Below are positions 21,237 through 30,035 of a stretch of 64,000 bases of DNA, piece by piece. The notes beneath the pieces were generated by a model that worked only from the letters and a program-made list of their open reading frames with translations, searched no databases and was not told where the DNA came from. The position numbers and the translations under genes are program-made. How positions within the stretch are numbered: the stretch's first letter is position 1; each line of letters begins with the position of its first letter. Source of the stretch: Trujillonella endophytica (GTDB lineage Bacteria > Actinomycetota > Actinomycetes > Mycobacteriales > Geodermatophilaceae); assembly GCF_900110555.1 (NCBI RefSeq), contig NZ_FOEE01000018.1:23355-87354 (forward strand). Direction: 5' to 3'.

Positions 21237-22225
21237 GCCGCCTCCTCGCTCGCCAGGTGCTCCTCGAGCCGCTCGGCCAGCTCGTACAGGCAGGACAGGT
21301 CGATCGGCCCGGTCAGCAGGGGCAGCTCCACCGTCGGCCGGCCGAGGGCGGTGACCTGGCTGCGCAGCGCGTCCTGGGCGGCCCACCGCTGGGCGTGCTC
21401 GACGGCCTCGGAGGCGAGCGCGTCGGCGAGCGCCGCGCCGTCGGGGAGGTGGGCGGCGGCCAGGGCCGGCGCGAGGTCGGCGCCGGTGAGCCGGCCCGCC
21501 GCGGCCGCTTCCAGGCTCGCCTCGGGCAGCACCGGCTCGGTGGCCATGTTCACGATGACCGAGCCGACCGGCAGGCCGGCGGCGGTGAGGTCGGCGATCG
21601 CGTCGGCGGTCTCCTGGACGGGCATGTCCTCCAGCAGCGTCACCAGGTGCACCGCGGTCTGCGGCGACTTCAGCACCGCCATGACGCCGTCGCTCTGCGT
21701 CTTGATCGGGCCGGACCGGGCCAGGCCGGCCATCTCGCCGGTGACGCCGAGGAACCGGGTGATCCGGCCGGTGGGCGGGGCGTCGACCACGACGGCGTCG
21801 TACACGCGGCGGCCGTCCTTGCGGCGGGTGACGGCCTCCTTGATCTTCCCGGTGAGCAGCACGTCCCGCAGGCCCGGCGCAATCGTGGTGGCGAAGTCGA
21901 TGGCGCCCATCTTGCGCAGCGCCCGGCCCGCGCGCTTGAGGTTGTAGAACATCTCGAGGTACTCGAGCAGGGCCTCCTCGACGTCGATCGCGAGCGCCTT
22001 GACCTCGCCGCCGCCGCGGGCCACCGCCACCCGGCGCTCCTCGTAGGGCAGCGGCGGGGTGTCGAACAACTGGGCGATCCCCTGCCGGCCCTCTGTCTCG
22101 ACGAGGAGCACGTGCCGGCCGTCGGCGGCCAGGGAGAGGGCCAGGGCGGCGGCCACGGTCGTCTTGCCGGTCCCGCCCTTGCCCGACACCACGTGGCAGC
22201 GCACGGGGAAGGGATCGGTCGTCAC
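21233..22225 (-). CDS. ArsA/Get3-family ATPase (first of pair)
   Basis: 330 residues. P-loop [22 protein letters not shown] at residues ~10-30, [22 protein letters not shown], and [20 protein letters not shown]. It is shorter than its partner and lacks the DPAR segment. GTG start at 22225. It lies divergently from the DUF4177 gene 81 nt away. By position it is the homologue of mycobacterial Rv3679. Confidence 0.9.
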   Translation of the reverse strand: MTTDPFPVRCHVVSGKGGTGKTTVAAALALSLAADGRHVLLVETEGRQGIAQLFDTPPLPYEERRVAVARGGGEVKALAIDVEEALLEYLEMFYNLKRAGRALRKMGAIDFATTIAPGLRDVLLTGKIKEAVTRRKDGRRVYDAVVVDAPPTGRITRFLGVTGEMAGLARSGPIKTQSDGVMAVLKSPQTAVHLVTLLEDMPVQETADAIADLTAAGLPVGSVIVNMATEPVLPEASLEAAAAGRLTGADLAPALAAAHLPDGAALADALASEAVEHAQRWAAQDALRSQVTALGRPTVELPLLTGPIDLSCLYELAERLEEHLASEEAA

Positions 22226-22306
22226 CGGACAGAGCCTAGGAGCAGCGCGCGGTCCCGGCCCGTGCGGGCGGTCGGCGGGGTCACCGCCTGCGCTAGCGTC
22301 GCGCCC

Positions 22307-22480
22307 ATGAGCGAAGCGGCCCGCCAGCGGTGGGAGTACGCCACCATCCCCCTGCTGATCCACAACACCAAGGCGATCCTCGACTCGTGGGGGGTCGACG
22401 GCTGGGAGCTCGTCACCGTGCTCCCCGGTCCCGGCGGCGCCGACCAGCTCGTCGCCTACCTCAAGCGGCCCGCGAGCTGA
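22307..22480 (+). CDS. Small DUF4177 protein
   Basis: 57 residues, RWEYATIPLLIHNTKAILDSWGVDGWELVTVLPG, the full DUF4177 pattern (the W-E-Y and GWELV motifs). The function of the family is unknown. It is found at this place, between the Get3-like pair and RidA, in mycobacteria too. TAGCGT (22293-22298) 8 nt before the ATG suggests a leaderless transcript that also covers the next two genes. Confidence 0.88.
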   Translation: MSEAARQRWEYATIPLLIHNTKAILDSWGVDGWELVTVLPGPGGADQLVAYLKRPAS

Positions 22481-22487
22481 GCGCGCC

Positions 22488-22961
22488 ATGACCACCCCCC
22501 GGACGCAGAGCTGGACGGCCCGGCTGGCCGAGCTGGGCATCCGCCTCCCGGTCGTCGCCGCACCGGTCGCGGCGTACGTGCCGGCGGTCCGCAGCGGTCA
22601 GCTGGTCTTCACGTCCGGCCAGCTGCCCTTCGTCGACGGCGGGCTGCGGCGCACCGGCAAGGTGGGCGGCTCCGTCGACGTGGAGGACGCCGCGCACGAC
22701 GCCAAGGTCTGCGCCCTCAACGCGCTGGCCGCCATCGACGAGCTCGTCGGCCTGGACTCGGTCGCCCGCGTGATCCGGGTGGTCGGCTACGTCGCCAGCG
22801 CGGAGGGCTTCACCGGCCAGCCGCGGGTCGTCAACGGCGCCAGCGAGCTGCTGGGCAAGGTGTTCGGCGAGGCCGGCCGGCACGCCCGCAGCGCCGTCGG
22901 CGTCGCCGAGCTGCCCCTGGGGGCGCCGGTCGAGGTCGAGCTCACCGTCGAACTGCGATGA
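22488..22961 (+). CDS. RidA/YjgF family protein
   Basis: 157 residues of the RidA (chorismate-mutase-like) fold: SGQLVFTSGQLPFVDGGLRRTGKVG, ALNALAAIDELVGLDSVARVIRVVGYVAS, GKVFGEAGRHARSAVGVAELPLGAPVEVELTVEL. The Arg that binds the substrate carboxylate in RidA corresponds to the HARSAVG Arg. RidA proteins hydrolyse reactive enamine/imine intermediates; this is a longer subfamily than E. coli RidA, so activity is inferred. It follows DUF4177 by 7 nt. Confidence 0.92.
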   Translation: MTTPRTQSWTARLAELGIRLPVVAAPVAAYVPAVRSGQLVFTSGQLPFVDGGLRRTGKVGGSVDVEDAAHDAKVCALNALAAIDELVGLDSVARVIRVVGYVASAEGFTGQPRVVNGASELLGKVFGEAGRHARSAVGVAELPLGAPVEVELTVELR

Positions 22962-22977
22962 CGACGGACGCCTCCCG

Positions 22978-23778
22978 GTGAGGGAGCCGGCCCCGCTGCG
23001 GCAGGCGGCCACCGTGCTGCTGGTCCGCGACGGGACCGCCGGCCTCGAGGTCTACCTCCTCCGCCGCACCCGGGGCATGCCGTTCGCCGGGGGGATGACC
23101 GCCTATCCCGGCGGCGGGGTCGACCCGCGCGACGCGGACGTCGACGTGGCCTGGGCCGGCCCCTCCCCGGCGGACTGGGGCAGCGCCCTCGGCTGCGACG
23201 AGCGGCTGGCGCGGGAGCTCGTCTGCGCCGCGGTGCGGGAGACCTTCGAGGAGGCCGGCGTCCTGCTGGCAGGGCCGGCCGGCGGGGACGCCGTCGTCCC
23301 GGACGTGACCGGGGCGGACTGGGAGGAGCAGCGGCAGGCGCTGCTGCGCCGGGACCTCTCGCTCGCCGAGCTGCTCGCCGCGCGCGGCCTCGTGCTGCGG
23401 TCGGACCTGCTGCGCCCTTTCGCCCACTGGATCGCCCCGCCGCGCGAGCCCCGGCGCTACGACACCAAGTTCTTCGTCGCCGCCGTGCCCGAGGGGCAGG
23501 AGGCGCGCAACATCTCCGGCGAGGCCGACGAGGCGACGTGGCTGGCGCCGTCCACCGCCCTGCACGAGATGGCGGTCGGGCAGCGGCCGATGCTGCCGCC
23601 CACGATCCACACCCTCGGCCAGCTGGAGCCCTACTCCGACGTCGCCGCGGTGCTCGCCGGCGCCCCGCCCGAGCCGCTGCACGCGATCACGCCGCGGTTC
23701 GAGACCACCCCCGACGGGACCTGGGCCGTGCTCCCCGACGGCACCCGACTCCGCCTGGTCGTGCCGCTTCCCTCGTGA
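22978..23778 (+). CDS. NUDIX hydrolase (long-insert type)
   Basis: 266 residues from GTG 22978; an ATG 20 nt upstream stops at once. The Nudix box is split by an insert: GGMTAYPGGGVDPRD, about 30 residues, then RELVCAAVRETFEEAGVLL (REx2EE intact). This layout resembles the NUDT19/RNA-CoA hydrolase type. It contains RRYDTKFFVAAVPEGQEA, as in that group. It probably hydrolyses a nucleoside diphosphate-linked compound. It is the third gene of the DUF4177-RidA-NUDIX run. Confidence 0.88.
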   Translation: MREPAPLRQAATVLLVRDGTAGLEVYLLRRTRGMPFAGGMTAYPGGGVDPRDADVDVAWAGPSPADWGSALGCDERLARELVCAAVRETFEEAGVLLAGPAGGDAVVPDVTGADWEEQRQALLRRDLSLAELLAARGLVLRSDLLRPFAHWIAPPREPRRYDTKFFVAAVPEGQEARNISGEADEATWLAPSTALHEMAVGQRPMLPPTIHTLGQLEPYSDVAAVLAGAPPEPLHAITPRFETTPDGTWAVLPDGTRLRLVVPLPS

Positions 23779-23916
23779 TCCTCCGGATCACACCGCGATC
23801 AGGTGTCGTCCCCGAGCGGCGCCGAGCCCCACCCGGCCACCCGGCGACTGTGCCGGCGGATTCCCGACAGTGCCGGCGGGATCGCGTCGGCACCGTCGGC
23901 AGAACACCCGCAGACT

Positions 23917-23956
23917 GCGAGAGGCCGGCCACCCCAGCGGGTGCCCGGCCTCTCGC
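23917..23956. terminator. Hairpin between NUDIX gene and crp
   Basis: A perfect 12-bp stem, GCGAGAGGCCGG with CCGGCCTCTCGC, and a 16-nt loop, lies 16 nt past the crp stop (minus strand) and 138 nt past the convergent NUDIX gene. It most likely terminates crp. The rest of this ~190-nt gap shows nothing else I can name. Confidence 0.7.
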
Positions 23957-23971
23957 GACGTCAGGGAGTCG

Positions 23972-24646
23972 TCAGCGTGCGCGGCGGCGCAGGCGCTCCT
24001 CGTCGAGGACGACCACGGACTTGCCCTGCAGCTGGATCCAGCCGCGGTGCACGAAGTCGGCCAGCGCCTTGTTCACGGTCTCGCGGGAGGCGCCGACCAG
24101 CTGGGCCAGCTCCTCCTGCGTGAGGTCGTGCTTGACGCGCAGGCCGTCGGACTCCCGGCTGCCGAAGCGGTCGGCCATCTGCAGCAGCGCCTTGGCCACG
24201 CGGCCGGGGACGTCGGTGAAGATCAGGTCGGCGACGGAGTCGTTGGTGCGGCGCAGGCGACGGGCCAGCACCTGCAGCAGCTTCTCGCCGATCTCCGGGT
24301 GGCTCTCGATCCACGGGCGGAGCACCGACTGCGGCATCCGGGCCAGCTTCACGTCGGTGACCGCGGTCGCCGTCGCCGTGCGCGGCCCGGGGTCGAAGAC
24401 GGACAGCTCGCCGAACTGGTCGGAGGGACCCATGACGGCGAGCACGTTCTCCCGGCCGTCGGGCGAGCGCCGCGACAACTTGATCTTGCCCGTGAGGACG
24501 ATGTACAGGCTGTCTCCGGGCTCGCCCTCGTTGAAGACGACCCGGCCACGCGGCAGGGTGATCGTCTCCAGCCGGCTGGCGACCGGCGTCACGGCCTCCT
24601 CCGACAGCCCCTGGAAGAGCCCGGACTGGGCCAGCACCTCGTCCAC
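23972..24646 (-). CDS. glxR: Crp/GlxR-type cAMP-responsive global regulator
   Basis: 224 residues, the standard length. The cyclic-nucleotide-binding domain (about 10-125) has [23 protein letters not shown] and [18 protein letters not shown], with the Glu and Arg that contact cAMP. The winged helix (about 140-215) has [24 protein letters not shown]. The GTG at 24646 ([14 protein letters not shown]) matches the conserved N-terminus of the family. It is the orthologue of M. tuberculosis Crp (Rv3676) and corynebacterial GlxR, which control central carbon metabolism. A CRP-like site lies in its own promoter region (24749-24764). Confidence 0.95.
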   Translation of the reverse strand: MDEVLAQSGLFQGLSEEAVTPVASRLETITLPRGRVVFNEGEPGDSLYIVLTGKIKLSRRSPDGRENVLAVMGPSDQFGELSVFDPGPRTATATAVTDVKLARMPQSVLRPWIESHPEIGEKLLQVLARRLRRTNDSVADLIFTDVPGRVAKALLQMADRFGSRESDGLRVKHDLTQEELAQLVGASRETVNKALADFVHRGWIQLQGKSVVVLDEERLRRRAR

Positions 24647-24748
24647 TACGCGTCCTCTCGACCGATCCCTCGGCACCACGGTGTTCCGCATCGGCGACGG
24701 CCCGGGAGCGGGCAGCGGTCGTCGATCTCGGGACGAGTCTAGAGGGGC

Positions 24749-24764
24749 TGTGCGCACGGTCACC
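24749..24764 (-). promoter_or_regulatory. Candidate CRP/GlxR binding site upstream of glxR
   Basis: TGTGCGCACGGTCACC matches TGTGA-N6-TCACA at 8 of 10 defined positions. It sits about 100 nt before the glxR start in the gap shared with the small membrane protein gene. Autoregulation of GlxR/Crp is known in related bacteria; here it is only predicted. Confidence 0.45.
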
Positions 24765-24860
24765 CGATCGGTGGGAGCCGGGGCACCCCCGACGGGTGAG
24801 TCAGGCCCCGTCCCGAGGCTCACCCGAGCTTGCGAGGGATGAGGAGGACGGGGTCCTTCT

Positions 24861-25094
24861 CTAGACGAGCGGTGGAGTGGCGCGCTTCACTCGACGGCGG
24901 CTGCGCCAGCGGCCCATCGCCCGGCCGACGCCCGAGTTCGTCAGGGTGTCCACCTCGCCGAGCGTCGCGGTGTCGACGAACTCGGCGACCTCCCGCCGGC
25001 TGGTCGGACGGCGCAGCGGCTCCTCCACGCGCTCCATCACCAGCAGGAAGGCGATCAGCAGCGGGGGGAACAGGATCACGACCAGGGCGACCAC
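24861..25094 (-). CDS. Small conserved membrane protein (Rv3675-like)
   Basis: 77 residues: one N-terminal transmembrane helix ([23 protein letters not shown]), then a soluble basic tail ending in [28 protein letters not shown] ribosome site lies 7-8 nt before the GTG. The place between crp and nth is occupied by a similarly small membrane protein (Rv3675) in mycobacteria. The function is unknown. Confidence 0.8.
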   Translation of the reverse strand: MVALVVILFPPLLIAFLLVMERVEEPLRRPTSRREVAEFVDTATLGEVDTLTNSGVGRAMGRWRSRRRVKRATPPLV

Positions 25095-25233
25095 CGGTTA
25101 CCTCCTCCTCCGGTCTGCGGGGGTCCCGGCGCAGATCGCCCGCAGCCCCCGGGTCACCCCCCGTACCGGCGTCCATGCCCGGGGTGGTGCCGTCGGCGAT
25201 GCTCTCACGTCGGAGCCGTCGGTACCGCCGCCT

Positions 25234-25239
25234 ACCCTC
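25234..25239 (+). promoter_or_regulatory. Putative -10 of leaderless nth operon
   Basis: TACCCT lies 6 nt before the nth GTG start, consistent with a leaderless transcript for nth-tlpA-nudix. Confidence 0.5.
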
Positions 25240-25245
25240 GGTTCC

Positions 25246-26040
25246 GTGTCCTCGCCGGCCTACGCGCGCCCCGTCCCGCCCCGCTCCGCGCCGGCTCGCC
25301 GCGCCGCCGGCCGGGGCGGGGAGCCCTTCGACCCCGACGAGACGCAGCTGGCCCGCACCCGCCGGGCCCGGCGCATGGCCCGCGAGCTCGCGGTCATCCA
25401 CCCCGACGCCCACTGCGAGCTCGACTTCACCAACGCCTTCGAGCTCCTGGTGGCCACCGTGCTGTCCGCGCAGACCACCGACAAGACGGTGAACAAGGTC
25501 ACCCCGAGCCTGTTCGCCCGGTACCCCGACGCCGTCGCGCTGGCCGGCGCCGACCGGGCCGAGCTCGAGGAGATCCTCAAGCCGACCGGCTTCTTCCGGG
25601 CCAAGGCGAACTCCGCCCTGGGGCTCGCCCGTGCGCTGGTCGAGCGGTTCGACGGCGAGGTGCCCGGCCGGATGGCCGACCTGGTCACCCTCCCGGGCGT
25701 GGGCCGCAAGACGGCGAACGTCGTCCTCGGCAACGCGTTCGGCGTGCCGGGGCTGACCGTCGACACCCACTTCGGCCGGCTCGTGCGCCGCTTCGGCTGG
25801 ACGGCGGAGGAGGACCCGGTGAAGGTCGAGGCCGAGATCGCCGAGCTGGTCCCCAAGCGCGAGTGGACCATGTTCAGCCACCGGGTGATCTTCCACGGCC
25901 GGCGCGTCTGCCACGCCAAGAAGGCTGCGTGCGGCGCCTGCGGGCTGGCCCGCTGGTGCCCCTCCTACGGGATCGGCCCGACCGACCCGGAGGTCGCGAC
26001 CGCGCTGGTGAAGACCCCGGTCGCCTCGGACACCGAATGA
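25246..26040 (+). CDS. nth: Endonuclease III (DNA glycosylase/AP lyase)
   Basis: 264 residues. It excises oxidised pyrimidines and cuts the AP site. The HhH motif is [18 protein letters not shown] with the catalytic Lys, the catalytic Asp is in [13 protein letters not shown], and the [4Fe-4S] cluster ligands are in [17 protein letters not shown] (C-x6-C-x2-C-x5-C). The first ~45 residues are an Arg/Pro-rich extension. The GTG at 25246 follows a -10-like TACCCT. The 3' end overlaps the next gene (ATGA). Confidence 0.96.
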   Translation: MSSPAYARPVPPRSAPARRAAGRGGEPFDPDETQLARTRRARRMARELAVIHPDAHCELDFTNAFELLVATVLSAQTTDKTVNKVTPSLFARYPDAVALAGADRAELEEILKPTGFFRAKANSALGLARALVERFDGEVPGRMADLVTLPGVGRKTANVVLGNAFGVPGLTVDTHFGRLVRRFGWTAEEDPVKVEAEIAELVPKREWTMFSHRVIFHGRRVCHAKKAACGACGLARWCPSYGIGPTDPEVATALVKTPVASDTE

Positions 26041-26630
26041 GGTCGGCGCGGGTGCGGGGGAGCCTCGCCGCCGCCGGGCTGGCGCTCGCCGTCCTGACCG
26101 GGTGCACGGCGGACGACGACGGCGGCCCTGCCGGCGACCCCTCGGCATCCGGCGGGGGCCCGTCGGTGCTCGGGGCCTGCGCGGAGTGGCCCGACCGGGC
26201 GGCGTCCGGCGCCGAGACGATGCCCGGCCTGGAGTTCGACTGCCCGGGTGGCGGCACCCTCGACCTGGGGCGCGCGCCCGGCGTGCCGACCGTGGTCAAC
26301 CTGTGGGCCAGCTGGTGCGGTCCGTGCCGCGCCGAGCTCCCGCTCATGCAGGAGCTCGCCGAGCGGGCCGGGGACCGCGTGCAGGTCGTGGGGGTCGTCA
26401 GCAAGGACGGCGTCCCGCAGTCGGAGTCCTTCGCCGAGGAGGCCGGCGCCACCTTCCCCGCGGCCTTCGACGGCGACGGCGAGCTCATGGCCGAGCTCGG
26501 GCTGGCCGCCCTGCCCTTCACCTACTTCCTGGACGCCGAGGGCGGGATCGCGTTCGTGCAGGTCGGGGAGGTCGACTCCGTCGACGAGCTGACCGCGCTG
26601 GTCGCCGAGCACCTCGGGGTGCAGCTGTGA
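26037..26630 (+). CDS. TlpA/ResA-like thioredoxin lipoprotein
   Basis: 197 residues. A lipoprotein signal (LAVLTGC, cleavage before Cys at about 23) is followed by a low-complexity linker and a thioredoxin fold with the redox motif [21 protein letters not shown]. The cis-Pro is in [14 protein letters not shown]. It is anchored to the outer face of the membrane and probably acts as a disulfide reductase, for example in cytochrome c maturation. It corresponds to Rv3673c. The ATG overlaps the nth stop by 4 nt. Confidence 0.92.
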   Translation: MRSARVRGSLAAAGLALAVLTGCTADDDGGPAGDPSASGGGPSVLGACAEWPDRAASGAETMPGLEFDCPGGGTLDLGRAPGVPTVVNLWASWCGPCRAELPLMQELAERAGDRVQVVGVVSKDGVPQSESFAEEAGATFPAAFDGDGELMAELGLAALPFTYFLDAEGGIAFVQVGEVDSVDELTALVAEHLGVQL

Positions 26631-27403
26631 CCGCGGGCGCGCTGTCGCCGGGCGACGGTGATCTGCCGGAGTTCCTACGGCGGCTGATGGCCGGGGCCGA
26701 GCACCTGCCGCTGCGGCACCGCATGCAGCAGCGCACGTCGACGGCCCGCCGCTCCGCCGTCCTCATCCTGTTCGCCGAGGGCCCGCACGGGCCCGACGTG
26801 CTGCTCATCGAGAAGTCCGCCCACCTGCGTACCCACGCCGGCCAGCCGGCCTTCCCCGGCGGCGGCGCGGATCCGGGCGAGGACTACCCGGTGGGCACGG
26901 CCCTGCGGGAGGCGCAGGAGGAGGCGGGGGTCGACCCGGCCGGCGTCCGGGTGCTCGGCACGCTGCCGGAGCTGTTCCTCGGGCCCTCGGACAACCTCGT
27001 GGTGCCGGTCGTGGCGTGGTGGGACGAGCCGTCGGAGGTGCTGGTCGGCGATCCGCAGGAGGTGGCCCGCGTCGCGCGGGTGCCGCTGGCCGAGCTCGTC
27101 GACCCGGCCAACCGCTACCGGCTCAAGCACCCGGTGGGGTTCCTGGGCCCGGCCTTCGCCGTCGCCGGCATGGAGGTGTGGGGCTTCACCGCGGGAGTGC
27201 TCGAGGCCGTCCTCGAGGCGGCCGGGCTGGCGCGACCCTGGGACGCCACCGACGTCCGGCCGATCGACCCGGACAAGATCCGGCCCGGGCGGGTGCCCGG
27301 CTCGGTCGACGAGGGCGGCACCGAGGACAGCGCCGCGCCGACGGTCGCCGATCCGGGCGGTCCGGCGCCGCGGCGCGTACGGTTCCCGGGCGATGAGCGG
27401 TAG
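26627..27403 (+). CDS. NUDIX hydrolase, CoA pyrophosphatase type
   Basis: 258 residues. It carries both signatures of the NudL/CoA pyrophosphatase group: the upstream LLIEKSAHLRTHAGQPAFPGGG motif and the Nudix box GGGADPGEDYPVGTALREAQEEAGV. These enzymes split CoA or acyl-CoA into phosphopantetheine and 3',5'-ADP. The GTG overlaps the tlpA stop by 4 nt. It corresponds to mycobacterial Rv3672c. The last ~50 residues are a disordered tail, within which the next gene already starts. Confidence 0.92.
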   Translation: MTAGALSPGDGDLPEFLRRLMAGAEHLPLRHRMQQRTSTARRSAVLILFAEGPHGPDVLLIEKSAHLRTHAGQPAFPGGGADPGEDYPVGTALREAQEEAGVDPAGVRVLGTLPELFLGPSDNLVVPVVAWWDEPSEVLVGDPQEVARVARVPLAELVDPANRYRLKHPVGFLGPAFAVAGMEVWGFTAGVLEAVLEAAGLARPWDATDVRPIDPDKIRPGRVPGSVDEGGTEDSAAPTVADPGGPAPRRVRFPGDER

Positions 27404-27878
27404 ACCGACCTCCGTGCCCTCCACCAGCCGGCGGCTCGCGGCGGGTCCGCGCCGGAGCGCCGCCGCCCTGGTGGCCGGGGTGCTGCTCCTGGCCGGCTGC
27501 GGCGGGGACGACGGCGGCGGCGGTGGTGCCGCCCCCTCGGCGGACCCCTCGCTCGGGACGGTGACCGTGGCGGCCGACGGCGTCCAGGAGGTCACGATCG
27601 AGACCCCCGACGACTACGTCTTCCTGCCCGACGAGTTCACGGTGGCGCCCGGCCCGGTGCGGCTGACGGTGCGCAACACCGCCGAGCAGATGGTGCACAA
27701 CTTCCGGTTCACGCCGGACACGGGCCCGGCGGAGATCGCCGCGGAGATCCCGCTGCTGCAGCCGGGGGAGAGCGACACCATCGAGTTCGAGGTGCAGGCG
27801 GAGGGCGACTACCCCTTCGACTGCAGCTTCCACCTGCAGCTGGGGCAGGTCGGCACCATGACGGTCGCGGCGGCCTGA
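27393..27878 (+). CDS. Cupredoxin-like lipoprotein
   Basis: 161 residues. A lipobox-like LLLAGCGG places the lipidated Cys at about residue 36, preceded by an Arg-rich region. A Gly/Asp linker and a cupredoxin fold (about 60-160) follow. The likely copper ligands are the His in MVHNFRF, and Cys, His and Met in FDCSFHLQLGQVGTM, as in plastocyanin-type type-1 copper sites. It starts 11 nt inside the end of the NUDIX gene. Mycobacteria have no gene at this place, so it is an insertion in the otherwise conserved block. Confidence 0.85.
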   Translation: MSGRPTSVPSTSRRLAAGPRRSAAALVAGVLLLAGCGGDDGGGGGAAPSADPSLGTVTVAADGVQEVTIETPDDYVFLPDEFTVAPGPVRLTVRNTAEQMVHNFRFTPDTGPAEIAAEIPLLQPGESDTIEFEVQAEGDYPFDCSFHLQLGQVGTMTVAAA

Positions 27879-27882
27879 GCCC

Positions 27883-29064
27883 GTGTCCCTCGTCGACGTC
27901 GTCGTCATCGTCCTGGCGCTGGCGTTCGCGCTGTCGGGGTTCCGGCAGGGGCTGCTGGTCTCCGCGGCGTCGTTCCTGGGCTTCTTCGGCGGCGCGGTCG
28001 TCGGGGCGCAGCTGTCCGGGGCGGTGGCGGACAGCGTCGACGCCTCCCCGGTGACACGGGTCTTCGCCGCGCTCGTCGTCGTCCTGGCCGGGGCGCTGCT
28101 CGGGCAGCTGCTGGCCGGCGCGATCGGCCGGGCGGTGCGCAGCCGGGTCACCTGGGAGCCGGCCAAGGTGGTCGACTCCGTGGCCGGCGCGGCCCTCTCG
28201 GCGGTGGCGGTGCTGCTGGTGGCCTGGATGGTCGCCACGCCGCTGGCCACCGCGCCGTTCCCCGAGGTGGCCAGCCAGGTGCGGCAGTCGGCGCTGGTGC
28301 GCGCCGTGGACGCCAGCGTCCCCGAGGGCGTCCGCGCGGTCTACGACCAGCTGCGGGAGGCCATCGAGCGGCGCGGTCTGCCCGACGTCCTCGACCCGCT
28401 GACGCCGACCGACGTCCGCGACGTCCCGGCGCCGGACGCGACGCTGGCCGACAGCCCCGTCGTCGCGAGCGTGCGGGGCTCGGTGGTGCAGATCCGCGGC
28501 GTCGCGTCCTCGTGCTCCCGGCAGATCGACGGGTCCGGGTTCGTGTTCGCGCCGCAGCGGGTGATGACCAACGCGCACGTGCTGGCCGGCGTCTCCGACC
28601 CCGTGGTCACCGCCGAGGGCGAGGAGTACGAGGCGACGCCGGTGTTCGTGGACCCGGAGGTCGACGTCGCCGTCCTCGCGGTCCCCGGGCTGCCGACGGT
28701 TCCGCTGAACTTCGCCCCGGAGCCGGTCGACCACGGCGCCGACGCGATCATCATGGGCTACCCGGGCGGTGGGGGGCTGTTCGTCGGGCCGGCCCGGGTC
28801 CGCGACCGCGGCGAGATCAGCGGCCCCGACTTCCGCGACCAGCAGACCGTGACCCGCGACGTCTACGCCCTGTACGGCGAGGTGCGCGCGGGCAACTCCG
28901 GCGGGCCGCTGTTCGACCGCACCGGCCAGGTGCTCGGCGTGGTGTTCGCCTCCGCCATCACCGACCCGCTCACCGGCTACGCGCTCACCGTGCAGCAGGT
29001 GTCGGAGGCCGCGGACGTCGGGCGGACGGCGACCGCGGCGGTCGACACCGGCCCCTGCGAGTAG
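27883..29064 (+). CDS. marP: MarP-like membrane serine protease (CvpA-trypsin fusion)
   Basis: 393 residues. Four N-terminal transmembrane helices of the CvpA/colicin V production type (about 5-140) are followed by a chymotrypsin-like protease outside the membrane. The triad is intact: His in MTNAHVLAGV, Asp in DPEVDVAVLAV, Ser in RAGNSGGPLFD. A Cys in VASSCSRQ and one near the C-terminus (TGPCE) could form a disulfide. In M. tuberculosis the homologue (Rv3671c) protects against acid and oxidative stress. The GTG start follows the cupredoxin gene by 4 nt. Confidence 0.95.
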   Translation: MSLVDVVVIVLALAFALSGFRQGLLVSAASFLGFFGGAVVGAQLSGAVADSVDASPVTRVFAALVVVLAGALLGQLLAGAIGRAVRSRVTWEPAKVVDSVAGAALSAVAVLLVAWMVATPLATAPFPEVASQVRQSALVRAVDASVPEGVRAVYDQLREAIERRGLPDVLDPLTPTDVRDVPAPDATLADSPVVASVRGSVVQIRGVASSCSRQIDGSGFVFAPQRVMTNAHVLAGVSDPVVTAEGEEYEATPVFVDPEVDVAVLAVPGLPTVPLNFAPEPVDHGADAIIMGYPGGGGLFVGPARVRDRGEISGPDFRDQQTVTRDVYALYGEVRAGNSGGPLFDRTGQVLGVVFASAITDPLTGYALTVQQVSEAADVGRTATAAVDTGPCE

Positions 29065-29097
29065 CGACCCCCACGCCCCTGCGACCGGGCCGCTCGG

Positions 29098-30024
29098 TCA
29101 TCGCGCGGAGGAGATGATCGCCTCGGTCACGGCGTCGGGAGCCTCCTCCTGGGGGAAGTGGCCGACCCCGGGCAGCGTGCGCACCTCGTACGCGCCGGCG
29201 ACGTAGCGGCCCGAGCCGGCCGCGGTCGTGGGCAGCACGCAGGTGTCGGCCTCCCCGTGCAGCTGCAGCGTCGGGGCGGTGATCGGGGCCGACATGCGCC
29301 GGGCGAAGCGGAGGCCGTCGGGGCGCAGCTGCGACCGGCCGGCCCAGCGCAGGTACTCCATCGACCCGTAGGCGGCCTGCGGGATGCGGGCCGCGGCGCG
29401 GTACCGGTCGACCGCCTCGGCGAAGTCCGGCGTGTGCGTCCACGCGGGCCCCGACCAGCGGCGGAGCAGGTCGGCGACGGGGTCGTCGTCGTCCCGGGTG
29501 AGCCGGCGCTCGGGCAGCCGCGGGAGCTGCGCGCCCAGGAAGTAGCGGAACGCCCGCCGCTGCGCCGGGTCGGCCATCCCCGCGCGCAGCCGCCGCGGAT
29601 GGGCCATCGACAGGACGACGAGCCGGCGGACGCTGCGCGGGTGCAGGGCGGCCATCGTCCAGGCCACGAGCGCGCCCCAGTCGTGGCCGACCAGGATCGC
29701 CTCGCGCTCGCCGAGGGCGCGGATCAGCGCGGCGACGTCGTCCGCCGCGGTGGGCAGGTCGTAGCCGCGGGGAGGCTTGTCGCTGGCGCCGTAGCCGCGC
29801 AGGTCCGGGGCGACGGCGTGGAACCCGGCCGCCGCGAGGGCGGGGAGCTGGGCCCGCCAGGTCCACCAGAACTGCGGAAAGCCGTGCAGCAGCACCACCA
29901 GCGGACCCTCGCCGGCCTCGGCGACGTGCAACTGGACGCCGTTGGCCGACAGGTCGCGGTGCGACCACGGGCCCGGCAGCAGGACGCTGGTGGCGTCCGG
30001 CGGCTCCTCGGCGGGAGAGGTCAC
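29098..30024 (-). CDS. Alpha/beta hydrolase, epoxide hydrolase-like (EphE position)
   Basis: 308 residues. Oxyanion motif LLHGFPQFWWTWR (HGxP, typical of epoxide hydrolases), nucleophile Asp in LVGHDWGALVAWTMA, catalytic His in LPGVGHFPQEEAP. The Asp nucleophile and HGFP support epoxide hydrolase over esterase. It lies convergent to marP, as Rv3670 (ephE) does in mycobacteria. The GTG at 30024 is followed by a short Pro/Glu-rich lead. The substrate is not predictable. Confidence 0.9.
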   Translation of the reverse strand: MTSPAEEPPDATSVLLPGPWSHRDLSANGVQLHVAEAGEGPLVVLLHGFPQFWWTWRAQLPALAAAGFHAVAPDLRGYGASDKPPRGYDLPTAADDVAALIRALGEREAILVGHDWGALVAWTMAALHPRSVRRLVVLSMAHPRRLRAGMADPAQRRAFRYFLGAQLPRLPERRLTRDDDDPVADLLRRWSGPAWTHTPDFAEAVDRYRAAARIPQAAYGSMEYLRWAGRSQLRPDGLRFARRMSAPITAPTLQLHGEADTCVLPTTAAGSGRYVAGAYEVRTLPGVGHFPQEEAPDAVTEAIISSAR

Positions 30025-30035
30025 CGGGGCAGGCG

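Noticed and set aside
20034..22225. Arsenite efflux ATPases
   Set aside because: No arsenic resistance genes are nearby and the locus is the conserved Get3-like pair beside ponA2; ArsA is only the family name.
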